This document shows positions 41,538-49,966 of a stretch of 64,000 nt of DNA, one piece after another. The notes under the pieces were generated by a model. That model made no database searches and was not told where the DNA came from. It worked only from the letters and a program-made list of their open reading frames with translations. The stretch's first letter is position 1. Each line of letters begins with the position of its first letter. The stretch is from Gammaproteobacteria bacterium (lineage in GTDB: Bacteria > Pseudomonadota > Gammaproteobacteria > SpSt-1174), in NCBI GenBank assembly GCA_037388465.1, contig JARRKE010000013.1, positions 1 through 64,000 of the forward strand. The letters are read 5' to 3'. The position numbers were made by a program, and so were the translations under genes.

Positions 41538-42242
41538 TCACCCCTCACCAACCACCTCAACCCCAATTACCTCCACCACCTCACCCTCGACCCGCCAACG
41601 CACTTCATGTCCGGCCAGCCGCATGCCGTATTCGCTCCCCGACGGCTCACGGCCCTCGCGGTATGCGGGGCGCGGGTCCTGCGCCAGCACCTGGGTCACC
41701 AGTTCGGCCAGGCCGGGATCGCTTTCACAGGCACGCCGGGCCTGGGGTGTGAACCGCACCTCCAGATAACCCTCGGGACGGTCCTCAGCGAAGCCGCCGT
41801 GCGCATCGGCCACGGCGTCGGCATAAGGCAGGTAGGGCTTGATATCCAGCACCGGGGTGCCGTCCAGCAGGTCGACACCGCTGACATCGATCCACCAGCG
41901 GCGCCCGGCATGGCCGATAGCCTCCAGACGCGCCCGGGTCAGACCGATGGGATTGGGACGATAACCGGAGCGGGAGGCGAACACCCCGACCCGCTTGTTG
42001 CCACCCAGGCGCGGCGGGCGCACCGTGGCACGCCAGGCCGTATCGCGATTGGCGTGAAACACGAACAGGATCCAGACGTGCGAAAAGGTCTCCAGTCCGC
42101 CGAGCGCCTCGGCGCAACCGTAGGGCGGGTCCAGTTCGATCCGCGCCTGTGCCGCCGGCACCAGCCCGCTCTGGCGCGGAATGCCGAATTTCTCGTCGAA
42201 GCACGAACGCACGACACCGATGGATTTGAAGTTGTATTCCAT
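41538..42242 (-). CDS. trmO: tRNA (N6-threonylcarbamoyladenosine(37)-N6)-methyltransferase TrmO
   Basis: Methylates t6A at position 37 of some Thr tRNAs with SAM; formerly TsaA/YaeB. The 234-residue protein starts MEYNFKSIGVVRSCFDEKFGIPRQ and has FSHVWILFVFHAN, GVFASRSGYRPNPIGLTRARLE and LDIKPYLPYADAV, with the C-terminal part of the longer gammaproteobacterial form (DPRPAYR). The stop codon and last residues (EVVGEG) fall in the TGAGGGGTGAG repeat that borders the hairpin array. It is divergent from tatD. Confidence 0.95.
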   Translation of the reverse strand: MEYNFKSIGVVRSCFDEKFGIPRQSGLVPAAQARIELDPPYGCAEALGGLETFSHVWILFVFHANRDTAWRATVRPPRLGGNKRVGVFASRSGYRPNPIGLTRARLEAIGHAGRRWWIDVSGVDLLDGTPVLDIKPYLPYADAVADAHGGFAEDRPEGYLEVRFTPQARRACESDPGLAELVTQVLAQDPRPAYREGREPSGSEYGMRLAGHEVRWRVEGEVVEVIGVEVVGEG

Positions 42243-42341
42243 AGTCTTCCCGTCATTACCGGGCGAATTATATCGTCACCCCTTGCGCCCGACGCCTGAG
42301 TCCGGACAATCGCTTTCCTGCGTCCGCACCATGAATCCGTC

Positions 42342-43142
42342 ATGCACCGACTGATCGACATCTGTTTCAACTTCACCCACAGCTCGTACCGACAGGACGA
42401 GATCCGCACCCTGCAGCGAGCCGTGCTCAGCGGTGTGACGCGCATGCTGGTCACCGGCTCCGACCTGGAAGACAGCGAGTTTGCGGTGGAACTCGCCGAA
42501 CGCTATCCGGAAAACCTTTACGCCACGGTCGGCGTGCATCCCCATCTGGCGCGCACCTGGGACGCTCACACCACGTCACGTTTGCGCGAACTCGCCGCCC
42601 ACCCCAAGGTCCGCGCGATCGGCGAAGCCGGGCTGGATTTCAACCGCAACTATTCCGCGCCCGAACAGCAGCAGCGCGCTTTCGAGACGCAGCTCGAACT
42701 GGCCTGCGAACTGGGGCTGCCGCTTTTCATGCACGAACGCGACGCGCATCAGACCTTCATCGAAACCATACGCCGCTACCGCAGCGATTTCTCGCAGGGC
42801 GTGGTCCACTGCTTTACCGGCACCGAGGCGGAACTCGAGGCCTATCTCGACCTCGACCTGCACATCGGCATCACCGGCTGGATCTGCGACGAGCGGCGCG
42901 GTCATCACCTCAAGGAGTTTCTGCACAAGGTGCCGCCCGATCGCCTGATGATCGAAACCGATGCACCCTACCTTTTACCGCGCGACCTCGATCCCAAGCC
43001 CTCGACACGCCGCAACGAACCGATGTACCTGCCGCACATACTGAAAACCGTGGCCGCCGCCATCGGCCGCCCCGAGGCCGAGGTCGCCGCGGCCACGCGT
43101 GCGACCAGCGAGGCCTTCTACGGCCTGGAATCCGAGGAATGA
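42342..43142 (+). CDS. tatD: TatD-family metal-dependent hydrolase
   Basis: A 266-residue TIM-barrel hydrolase; in E. coli TatD is a 3'-5' exonuclease linked to DNA and RNA turnover, not to Tat export. Metal ligands are visible in IDICFNFTH, GVHPHLAR, IGEAGLDFNRN, FMHERDAH, VVHCFTG and ETDAPYLLPRD. The opening matches TatD rather than YcfH or YjjV. It is followed after 79 bases by bolA. Confidence 0.93.
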   Translation: MHRLIDICFNFTHSSYRQDEIRTLQRAVLSGVTRMLVTGSDLEDSEFAVELAERYPENLYATVGVHPHLARTWDAHTTSRLRELAAHPKVRAIGEAGLDFNRNYSAPEQQQRAFETQLELACELGLPLFMHERDAHQTFIETIRRYRSDFSQGVVHCFTGTEAELEAYLDLDLHIGITGWICDERRGHHLKEFLHKVPPDRLMIETDAPYLLPRDLDPKPSTRRNEPMYLPHILKTVAAAIGRPEAEVAAATRATSEAFYGLESEE

Positions 43143-43221
43143 ATACCCCCAATCCGTCCCGGGTTCCGTTGCCTCACGGCTGTTGTATGCTTACCGGTAA
43201 GAAAATATCGACGACAGCACC

Positions 43222-43539
43222 ATGAACACGCAGCAGCAGATCGAGCAAAAGCTCTCCAGCGGCCTCGCCCCCGAGGTGCTGGAAGTCACCAACGAAAGCC
43301 ACATGCACAACGTGCCGCCCGGCTCGGAATCGCACTTCAAGGTCGTGGTGGTCAGCGGTGAGTTCGAAGGCAAGCGGCTTGTCCAGCGTCATCGCATGGT
43401 GAATGCCCTGCTGGCGGAGGAGCTTGCCGGCGGGGTCCATGCCCTCGCCCTGCATACCATGACGCCCGACGAATACTTCGACAAGGCCGGTCGCGCACCC
43501 GACTCCCCGCCCTGCCTGGGCGGCGGCAAGGGACAATAG
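43222..43539 (+). CDS. bolA: BolA-family protein
   Basis: A 105-residue protein of the BolA fold: IEQKLSSGLAPEVLEVTNES, HFKVVVVSGEFEGKRLVQRHRMVNALLAEEL, GVHALALHTMTPDEY. BolA proteins pair with monothiol glutaredoxins and share an iron-sulfur cluster through a conserved His (in RHRMVN) and a loop His. The C-terminal tail is Gly/Pro-rich. A small Cys-containing gene starts at its last base. Confidence 0.92.
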   Translation: MNTQQQIEQKLSSGLAPEVLEVTNESHMHNVPPGSESHFKVVVVSGEFEGKRLVQRHRMVNALLAEELAGGVHALALHTMTPDEYFDKAGRAPDSPPCLGGGKGQ

Positions 43540-43724
43540 TGGGCGAGGTCCTGCCCTTCAGGCGCAAGACCGCCGCCGAAAAACACAAGGGCAAGACCTT
43601 GTGCCGCAGCGGCTTTCACAAATGGCGGGTCGAAAAGGACAACGTCTTCGACGTGAAGGCAGGGAAGCTGGTGACGATCTACCGCTGCGAGCGCTGCGGG
43701 GCCGTCAAAAACGAAACCCGTTAA
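43539..43724 (+). CDS. Small conserved-looking protein with Cys motifs, function unknown
   Basis: A 61-residue basic protein starting at a GTG that shares one base with the bolA stop. The sequence MGEVLPFRRKTAAEKHKGKTLCRSGFHKW, then IYRCERCGAVKN, has one CxxC pair and an upstream CxxxxxHxW, which could bind zinc or iron as a small ribbon. The coupling to bolA suggests co-expression. Its stop is immediately followed, with no spacer, by the stop of the convergent sucrose-phosphate synthase gene. I do not know a named family. Confidence 0.8.
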   Translation: MGEVLPFRRKTAAEKHKGKTLCRSGFHKWRVEKDNVFDVKAGKLVTIYRCERCGAVKNETR

Positions 43725-45914
43725 TCAATCCTCGTTCCTGTCGCCCTCCCGCCGGCTCCGCTCGGGCAGGTTGCAGCGCCCCAGAAAGTCGTAGTGCTTG
43801 AAGGCCTCGACGATACCGCCGGCATAGGAGCGCCCCGCGAAGAACACCCGCTTGTAGCGACGCAGGTGATCGAGCTCGCCGGAATGATTGCCTACCACCA
43901 CCCCGAGCGTGCTGCCCCGCAGCATGTCTTCGTCGTTGCCCGAATCGCCGGCGACCATCACATGTTCGATGGGGATGCCCCACTTGGAAGCGAAATAACG
44001 TACCGCGTGCCCCTTGGTGGCCCGTTCGGGCAGCAGGTCCAGGAAGGCGTTATGTGAAAAGATCACGTTCGCGTACAGGTCGTGCTTGCGCAGCAAACCA
44101 CGAATCTCATCCATGGGCGGGGCGCGGCCGACATCGACGAAGTAACTCACCTTGAAACGACGCTGGTCGACCTGCGGCTGCAGATCCAGGCCGGGCAACT
44201 CATCCAGTAACTGGCGCAGTCGTTCGGGCTCCCAGCGGTAGTCGATGTGCTGCGCCCACCCCTTGTCCGGGGTCAGATTGGGACCATAGTAGATCTCGGT
44301 GCCCACCGACGTGATCATGACGTCGGGCACCGGCACCGACCATTCCCGCAACGCCTCGAGGGTCAGTTCCACACGCCTGCCCGTCGCCACACCGAAGGAC
44401 ACCTTGTCGCGATGCGCCTTGAGAACCGACAGCAGTTCGCGCAACGAGGCACGATCCCCGATCAGGGTATTGTCGATATCGGAGATCAGCGCGCGGTCGT
44501 TGAACGGGAGACGGCGCCAGAGTTCGGCCGTGCTGCGCCCGCTGCGGCGCGGCCCGATCAGCTTCTTGATGTGGGAGACATAGTTCTCGGCATGTCCCCG
44601 CCATGAAAAATACTGGCGGGCGCCCTTGACCCCGTTGTCCGAAAGTTTCTTCCAGCGCTCCCTGTCGCTCAGCATCTCCACCAGCACCTCGCCCATACGG
44701 GGAATGTCGAGCGGGTCGATGAGCTCGCCGTTCTTGCAGAAATGCACGATATCCTGGGGGCCGCCGTCATGTGTGGCGACGATGGGCAGTCCGCTGGAGG
44801 CCGCTTCGATCAGCGTGAGCCCGAACGGTTCGGTCAGGGCCGGATTGATGAATACACCGCGGGTACTGGCGGCCAACCGATACACACGCGGTACATCCTC
44901 GCTGTCGACATGCTTGGGGTAGGCGACCTGGCCGTACAGGTCGTAATAATCGATCAGCAACAGGACATCGTTGAGCACCTCGCGCGAGCCCTTGTCCATG
45001 TTGACGATGTCGTGACGGGTGCCGGCGACGATGACCAGGTTGCTCATTTCGCGCAGGCGGCGGTTTTCGCCAAAGGCGCGCACCAGGCTGGTGATGTTCT
45101 TGCGCTCGTCCGGCCGCGAGATGGCCAACACGATCGGTTTTTTGGGATTGGCCAGGAAGCGCGACAGCATCGCCTGCAAATCATCAAAGCGTTCGCCGCG
45201 CTGCGGTGGATGAAAACGCTCTATGTCCGTTCCCGGCGGGTTCACGAACATGCGTTCCGGACGGTAATGTTCGTACATGGCGTATTGTTCCTCGACTTCC
45301 TGTCGGGTGCTGGCCAGGACGAGATTCGCCGCCGCCAGCACTGCTTCCTCCGCCTCGACGCGCCGGCCGATGTTGTAGCGCGACTCGATGGCTTGGTCAT
45401 CCAACCCCTTTTCCCGCAGCCGTTCGCGCTTGACGCGCCCCAGCGAATGACCGGTGTGCATCAGCGGCACGCCCAGCAGGCTGGACAAATGCGCGCCGAC
45501 GTAACCAGCGTCGGCGTAGTGGGTATGAATCAGGTCGGGCAACCTGCCGACGCTGCGGAAATGCTTAAGCGTGTTGTCGACGAAACAGTCCAGGTAGGGC
45601 CAGAGCGTTTCCTTGCGCAGGTAGCGGCGCGGGCCGAAAGGGATGCGGACGATGTTGGCGTTTTCGGAGATAGCCTCAACGGGCTGCGCGTAATCCGTGC
45701 CGACCTTGGCATCAAAGATCTGACGGGTCAGCAGGTCGACCCGCCAGACATCGGGGAGAGCGGCCAGTGCCCGGGCGAGTTCGACCACATAGGTCACCTG
45801 CCCGCCGGTATCGGCATCCCGACCGAGTTCGGGTTCACGGCCTCGAATCAGGCCATGAACACTGATCAATACGATGTATAAACCGCCTCTACTGCCGGAT
45901 TTCTTTGCGCTCAC
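43725..45914 (-). CDS. Bifunctional sucrose-phosphate synthase/phosphatase
   Basis: Makes sucrose-6-phosphate from UDP-glucose and fructose-6-phosphate, and probably removes the phosphate itself. The N-terminal 470 residues are a GT4 glycosyltransferase: SVHGLIRGREPELGRDADTGGQVTYV, HTGHSLGRVKRERL, AISRPDERKN and the EX7E-type NPALTEPFGLTLIEAA. From about 475 a HAD domain follows with SDIDNTLIGD (both catalytic Asp), ATGR and GDSGNDEDML, all intact. The GTG start has GGGAG upstream. It lies 42 bases after the GH100 invertase on the same strand. Confidence 0.93.
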   Translation of the reverse strand: MSAKKSGSRGGLYIVLISVHGLIRGREPELGRDADTGGQVTYVVELARALAALPDVWRVDLLTRQIFDAKVGTDYAQPVEAISENANIVRIPFGPRRYLRKETLWPYLDCFVDNTLKHFRSVGRLPDLIHTHYADAGYVGAHLSSLLGVPLMHTGHSLGRVKRERLREKGLDDQAIESRYNIGRRVEAEEAVLAAANLVLASTRQEVEEQYAMYEHYRPERMFVNPPGTDIERFHPPQRGERFDDLQAMLSRFLANPKKPIVLAISRPDERKNITSLVRAFGENRRLREMSNLVIVAGTRHDIVNMDKGSREVLNDVLLLIDYYDLYGQVAYPKHVDSEDVPRVYRLAASTRGVFINPALTEPFGLTLIEAASSGLPIVATHDGGPQDIVHFCKNGELIDPLDIPRMGEVLVEMLSDRERWKKLSDNGVKGARQYFSWRGHAENYVSHIKKLIGPRRSGRSTAELWRRLPFNDRALISDIDNTLIGDRASLRELLSVLKAHRDKVSFGVATGRRVELTLEALREWSVPVPDVMITSVGTEIYYGPNLTPDKGWAQHIDYRWEPERLRQLLDELPGLDLQPQVDQRRFKVSYFVDVGRAPPMDEIRGLLRKHDLYANVIFSHNAFLDLLPERATKGHAVRYFASKWGIPIEHVMVAGDSGNDEDMLRGSTLGVVVGNHSGELDHLRRYKRVFFAGRSYAGGIVEAFKHYDFLGRCNLPERSRREGDRNED

Positions 45915-45956
45915 TCCTTCTCCCGTCGTTTCAACCTTGATACATGCATGACGTCT

Positions 45957-47363
45957 TTATTCTTCTTGTTGTCGACTCCAGCCGAGCTCCATCATGGAGT
46001 CCGGGTTCTTCAGCACCATATCGGCCAGCAGAAATGAGGTGGCCGACCAGACCTGCTGAAAATTCGCACGCCGCCCGATGAGACGGCCGTTGATGCCGTC
46101 GAAATACTCCGGCCAACTGTTATAGGACAAACGGTGCTCGGCGAGCTCAAAGGCCTTCCCGGCCAGACTCCGCCGCCCCCTGCGCAGCGCCGCCGCGACG
46201 AAGGCCCACAGCAGCGCCGGCCAGTTGCCGCCGTTGTGATAGGACCACGGCACGTTCTTGGGGTCGGAGCCGGTAAGCAGGCTCCATTCGGGACCTTCCA
46301 GGGCGGGGTACAGAATCTTCACCGGCATACGCCCGATCAGGTCGTCCCAGCGTCCCTCGAAGACGTCCAGAATACGGTCCGACTGCTCCGGCGTGGCCAG
46401 CCCGAAAATGATCGCGAGCAGGTTGCCGAAGGAAAAGAAGCGAAAATCCATCCGCCCGGGACCCAGGTTACCGACCAGATAGCCCGCATCCTCGGGCAGC
46501 CATTCCAGCACCCAGGTGGGCACGCTGTCCGGATAGATATTCAGGATGTTCTCGCTCTCGTGGCCGAAGATTTCGGTCTCGTAGCGATGTATTTCGTTAA
46601 GCCGCGCAAAATCCACCCAATAGTAGTGGCGTACGTACTCGACAAGCGCTTGGAGACGTTTGTCCAGCGCATCGGACAGATAGCGGTGATGTTCGTTGTC
46701 CTTGTCCAGCAGGAACCGGGCCGCGTTGAGGGCGCCGAAGAACAAGGCCTGGATCTCGAGCGGGTGGCCGTAGACGCCCATGCGCCGGTCGATCATGAAC
46801 GAGCCATCCGGCACCAGCAGCGTCGGGAAGACCTCGAAACGGTCCTGCAGGAAGATGTTGACGATCATGCGGATACCGCGCTGCACCTGGTCCTGCACCA
46901 TGAACTCGGTATCGCCGGTCTTGCTGACATAGGCCTGCAGCAGCAACAGCCACCACATCATGGAGTCCACCGGTGCGACGCGGCCGATGGCGCGGTCGCC
47001 GAAATCCACCGACAGCGTTTCGTTGCCGTTTTCGTCCTCGGTGACCTTGAAACTCGCGGGCATGACGCGCGGCAGATGCCGGTGCCCTTCCAGCTCCTCC
47101 TGCATATCGCGGGTCTGGAGCGTGAGGCTCAGAAAGTTGCGGACGATGTCCGGTTTCCCGTCCTGGAGGTAAAACAGGGCGGAAGGAACGAAATCACGCA
47201 CGAAGCATTCGGCGTAATTCTCCGCGGGGGCGTTACGGTCCAGACTCGCGACCGTTCCTACCGGTTCACCCTGGTAGTAGATCACGGAATCGGCCAGCAG
47301 TTTGTGTGCAGATTGTTTTGCGTCGGACAAGTCAGGATCCTTCAGGTCGGCATACCGGCCCAA
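45957..47363 (-). CDS. GH100 alkaline/neutral invertase
   Basis: Cleaves sucrose to glucose and fructose in the cytoplasm. The 468-residue (alpha/alpha)6-barrel enzyme has SVIYYQGEPVGTVASLDRN, NYAECFVRDFVPSALFYL, GRVAPVDSMMWWLLLLQAY with the likely acid Asp, and PEYFDGINGRLIGRRAN with the second catalytic carboxylate. No signal peptide is seen. The longest frame starts at a TTG (47363) without a clear ribosome binding site; a TTG 11 codons later has AAGGA upstream. A TATAAT lies just before 47363. It is paired with the sucrose synthase gene. Confidence 0.93.
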   Translation of the reverse strand: MGRYADLKDPDLSDAKQSAHKLLADSVIYYQGEPVGTVASLDRNAPAENYAECFVRDFVPSALFYLQDGKPDIVRNFLSLTLQTRDMQEELEGHRHLPRVMPASFKVTEDENGNETLSVDFGDRAIGRVAPVDSMMWWLLLLQAYVSKTGDTEFMVQDQVQRGIRMIVNIFLQDRFEVFPTLLVPDGSFMIDRRMGVYGHPLEIQALFFGALNAARFLLDKDNEHHRYLSDALDKRLQALVEYVRHYYWVDFARLNEIHRYETEIFGHESENILNIYPDSVPTWVLEWLPEDAGYLVGNLGPGRMDFRFFSFGNLLAIIFGLATPEQSDRILDVFEGRWDDLIGRMPVKILYPALEGPEWSLLTGSDPKNVPWSYHNGGNWPALLWAFVAAALRRGRRSLAGKAFELAEHRLSYNSWPEYFDGINGRLIGRRANFQQVWSATSFLLADMVLKNPDSMMELGWSRQQEE

Positions 47364-47411
47364 GATCGGGGGGAATTATAACGTGATCGGGGAAACGGCG
47401 TTGCCCGCGCC

Positions 47412-48554
47412 CTAAAGCGCGGCAAAGAACTCGCCGATTATGCGTCCGAATTGCTCGGTATCCACCAGAAAGGCATCGTGGCCCTGCAGGCAGTCCAGGA
47501 CCCTGACATCGACCTGCGCCCCGGCGCGCCCGAAGGCCTCGCTCAGCCATGCCTGCTGTGACGGCGGAAACAGTGTGTCGGTATGCACGCCGATGATCTG
47601 TACATGACGCGGCGCGGCCCCGGCGAACAACTCGGTGACGTCGCAACCGTCCTCGCACAGATCGAAACGGTCCACCGCACGCGACAGATACAGGTAGCAG
47701 TTGGCATCGAACTGGTCGCAGAACTTCTGCGCCTGATGTTCGAGATAGGATTCCACCTCGAACTCCATGGCGAAGGGTACGGCGCGGCGCCGCAGGGCAT
47801 CGATGCGCTTGTGCCCGAACCGCTGCTCCCACTCCTCGGCGGCGCGGTAGGTCGTCATACCCAGCTTGCGCGCCAGGCACATGCCCTGGCGCGGGCCGGC
47901 ACCCGGCGGGTAGGCCCCTTTCTGCCAGGCCGGGTCGCTGCGCACGATCTCGCGTTGCAGGGAGCGCAGGGCAATGGCGTAGGCCGAAGGCACGGCGGCC
48001 GTGGAGATCAGCGACAGATTGTCGAACCTTTCAGGGTTGGCGCGCGCAAAGGCCAGCGCGCTCATACCCCCCATGGAGGCGCCCATGACGGTATGCAGAT
48101 GTTCGATGCCGAGCACGTCCAGCAGCCGGCGCGCGGCCAGCGCGACATCCTCCAGGGAAAGCTCGGGGAAATCCGTCCCGTAGACCCGGCCGGTCGCCGG
48201 ATCCGGAGACGCGGGACCCGAGGAGCCGAAGCAGCTCCCCAGCGAATTCACGCACACCACATGAAAGCGCCCGGTATCCAGCGCCCGCCCCGGGCCGATC
48301 ATGTCCTCCCACCAGCCGGGCTCCGGATCCTCGGGCGACGAGGCGGCATGGGCGCTCGGCGAAAGCCCGGTGAACAGGAGAACGGTATTGGCGCCGTTCG
48401 GCTCGCCCCACGACTCGTAGGCCATGTCGACCGCCTCCAGCACCCCGCCAAGCTTCATGGGCAAGGGGTCGGGCAGACGCACCACCCGCGTCGCGGAGGG
48501 AATGACAACGGCCGGCGCGGCGGCCAGTGATTGTTCGAATATGGATGCGGACAT
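47412..48554 (-). CDS. MetX-family O-acyltransferase, probably serine/homoserine O-succinyltransferase type
   Basis: Alpha/beta-hydrolase acyltransferase of 380 residues: nucleophile elbow GASMGGM, catalytic His in LQGHDAFL, Asp in HTDTLFPP. It would acylate homoserine or serine for Met or Cys synthesis. The strings FTGLSPSAHA, GWWEDMIGPGRALDT, NSLGSCFGSSGPASP and IALRSLQREIVRSDPAW look, from memory, like the serine O-succinyltransferase subgroup rather than true homoserine O-acetyltransferases (HALTGDxH). Substrate is therefore inferred. A hairpin covers part of its ribosome binding site. Confidence 0.88.
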   Translation of the reverse strand: MSASIFEQSLAAAPAVVIPSATRVVRLPDPLPMKLGGVLEAVDMAYESWGEPNGANTVLLFTGLSPSAHAASSPEDPEPGWWEDMIGPGRALDTGRFHVVCVNSLGSCFGSSGPASPDPATGRVYGTDFPELSLEDVALAARRLLDVLGIEHLHTVMGASMGGMSALAFARANPERFDNLSLISTAAVPSAYAIALRSLQREIVRSDPAWQKGAYPPGAGPRQGMCLARKLGMTTYRAAEEWEQRFGHKRIDALRRRAVPFAMEFEVESYLEHQAQKFCDQFDANCYLYLSRAVDRFDLCEDGCDVTELFAGAAPRHVQIIGVHTDTLFPPSQQAWLSEAFGRAGAQVDVRVLDCLQGHDAFLVDTEQFGRIIGEFFAAL

Positions 48555-48558
48555 GGTA

Positions 48559-48578
48559 TCTCCGAGTACAGGACTCGG
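48559..48578 (-). promoter_or_regulatory. Hairpin overlapping the ribosome binding site of the MetX-like gene
   Basis: In the mRNA, CCGAGT (48578-48573) pairs perfectly with ACTCGG (48567-48562) across a 5-base loop, directly after a run of seven A. The second arm runs into CGGAG, the ribosome binding site 5 bases before the ATG at 48554. Read on the plus strand, the same hairpin is followed by seven T and looks like a terminator. I see no plus-strand gene upstream that it would serve. Confidence 0.6.
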
Positions 48579-48636
48579 TTTTTTTCATTATTTCACCAAG
48601 CCGGACCGGAATGCTACCGCAATGCCTGTAGGGACA

Positions 48637-48993
48637 TCATGCGCGCGGCCCGCGGCTGGGCACGATCACCTCGCCGGCGGGATGATCCAGCCACAACCGT
48701 TCGACCCAGGGACCCAGCATGACCACGCGGCCGGGAAACCGCTGGCGCCCGTCCGGCAGGCAGAACTCGAAGCCGTACACGCGCTGCCACCTCACCGTCC
48801 CCGCCGGGTCGCGCCGCAAACGCAGGCCCACCAGGCCCACCGTCTCGTCCAGGAACTGCAAGTCCATGTCGCGGCACAGGCGCAGGCTGGCCGTGATGGC
48901 GTGTTCGCGCGCACGCAGGCTGTCGTACCAGAACCAGCCCACGGCGGCCAGCGCCAGCACGACTAGCAGCAAGGTCGTCTCACTGCCCGCCAA
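48637..48993 (-). CDS. DUF3301 family single-pass membrane protein
   Basis: A 118-residue protein with one N-terminal membrane segment (TTLLLVVLALAAVGWFWYDSL) followed by REHAITASLRLCRDMDLQFLDETVGLVGLRLRRD, the pattern of DUF3301. The rest is a small basic cytoplasmic or periplasmic domain (RVYGFEFCLPDGRQRFPGRVVMLG). Function is unknown. The start is TTG with GGGGTG upstream. It precedes the MetX-like gene and diverges from the inositol monophosphatase-like gene. Confidence 0.85.
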   Translation of the reverse strand: MAGSETTLLLVVLALAAVGWFWYDSLRAREHAITASLRLCRDMDLQFLDETVGLVGLRLRRDPAGTVRWQRVYGFEFCLPDGRQRFPGRVVMLGPWVERLWLDHPAGEVIVPSRGPRA

Positions 48994-49047
48994 CGATCAC
49001 CCCGGTATACTGAAAACGTGACAACCCCATCGAATCTCCATAGCACC

Positions 49048-49839
49048 ATGCGACCGCCCCCCGAACAACTCGTACCGATCATCCGGGAAGCGGCACGCGA
49101 GCACATCCTGCCACGCTTCATGCGCGTCGGCCACGACGTGAAGGCGGACGGCAGCCTGCTGACCGAGGCCGACCTCGCCACCCAGGCGGCCCTGGAGGAG
49201 ACGCTCAAGGCCCACTGGCCCGATATCGCCTTCCTGGGCGAGGAAATGGAAGCCGCGCAACAGGCACGGCTGCTCGAGGCGGGCGGCCCGCTCTGGTGTC
49301 TCGACCCCCTGGACGGCACCAGCAACTTCGCCGCCGGCCTGCCGCTGTTCGCGGTTTCGCTCGCCCTCATCGAGGCGGGCGCGCCCACCGTGGCGGTCAC
49401 CTACGACCCCCTGCGTGACGAATGTTTCACCGCCACCGCCGACGGCCCCGCCGCGTTGAACGGCAAGCCGCTGCAGGCCACGCCGCGGCGGGCCGAGCTG
49501 TCGCGCTGCACGGCGCTGGTCGACTTCAAGCGCCTGCCGAAAGCCCTGACGGGCCGGCTTGCCGCCGAACCGCCCTACAGCTCGCAACGCAATTTCGGCT
49601 CCTGCGCCCTCGAATGGTGCTGGATCGCGGCCGGGCGCGGACATCTCTACCTGCACGGCGGCATGAAGCTCTGGGACCATGCCGCCGGCACCCTGATCCT
49701 GAATCGCGCCGGCGGTTCATGCTGCACGCTGGACGGCGAACCCGTCTTCAAACCCACGCTGGCACCGCGCTCGGTCATCGCCGCACGCGATGCAGGCCTG
49801 TTCGCGGCCTGGCGCGCGCACCTGCTCGCCCAGGGCTGA
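49048..49839 (+). CDS. Inositol monophosphatase-family phosphatase
   Basis: Mg-dependent, Li-sensitive phosphatase family (IMPase, FBPase, CysQ). The 263-residue product has the metal-site motifs SLLTEADLATQ, FLGEEME, the core LDPLDGTSNFAAGLP and the C-terminal KLWDHAAGTLILNRAGG. The substrate (inositol phosphate, PAP or a sugar phosphate) cannot be told. A TATACT at 49006-49011 would start transcription near 49018, so the ATG at 49048 is preferred over the GTG at 49018. Confidence 0.88.
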   Translation: MRPPPEQLVPIIREAAREHILPRFMRVGHDVKADGSLLTEADLATQAALEETLKAHWPDIAFLGEEMEAAQQARLLEAGGPLWCLDPLDGTSNFAAGLPLFAVSLALIEAGAPTVAVTYDPLRDECFTATADGPAALNGKPLQATPRRAELSRCTALVDFKRLPKALTGRLAAEPPYSSQRNFGSCALEWCWIAAGRGHLYLHGGMKLWDHAAGTLILNRAGGSCCTLDGEPVFKPTLAPRSVIAARDAGLFAAWRAHLLAQG

Positions 49840-49966
49840 ACGGAGATAAGCCTACACGGCCTGGGCTTGATTTCCGCCCGCCGAGCCTGAAGCATTAGGA
49901 ATGTGCCGCGGCGTCCGGTTAAGGCCGGACCGTCAACGCATCCCTATCGGCAACCCTGAGACGAAC

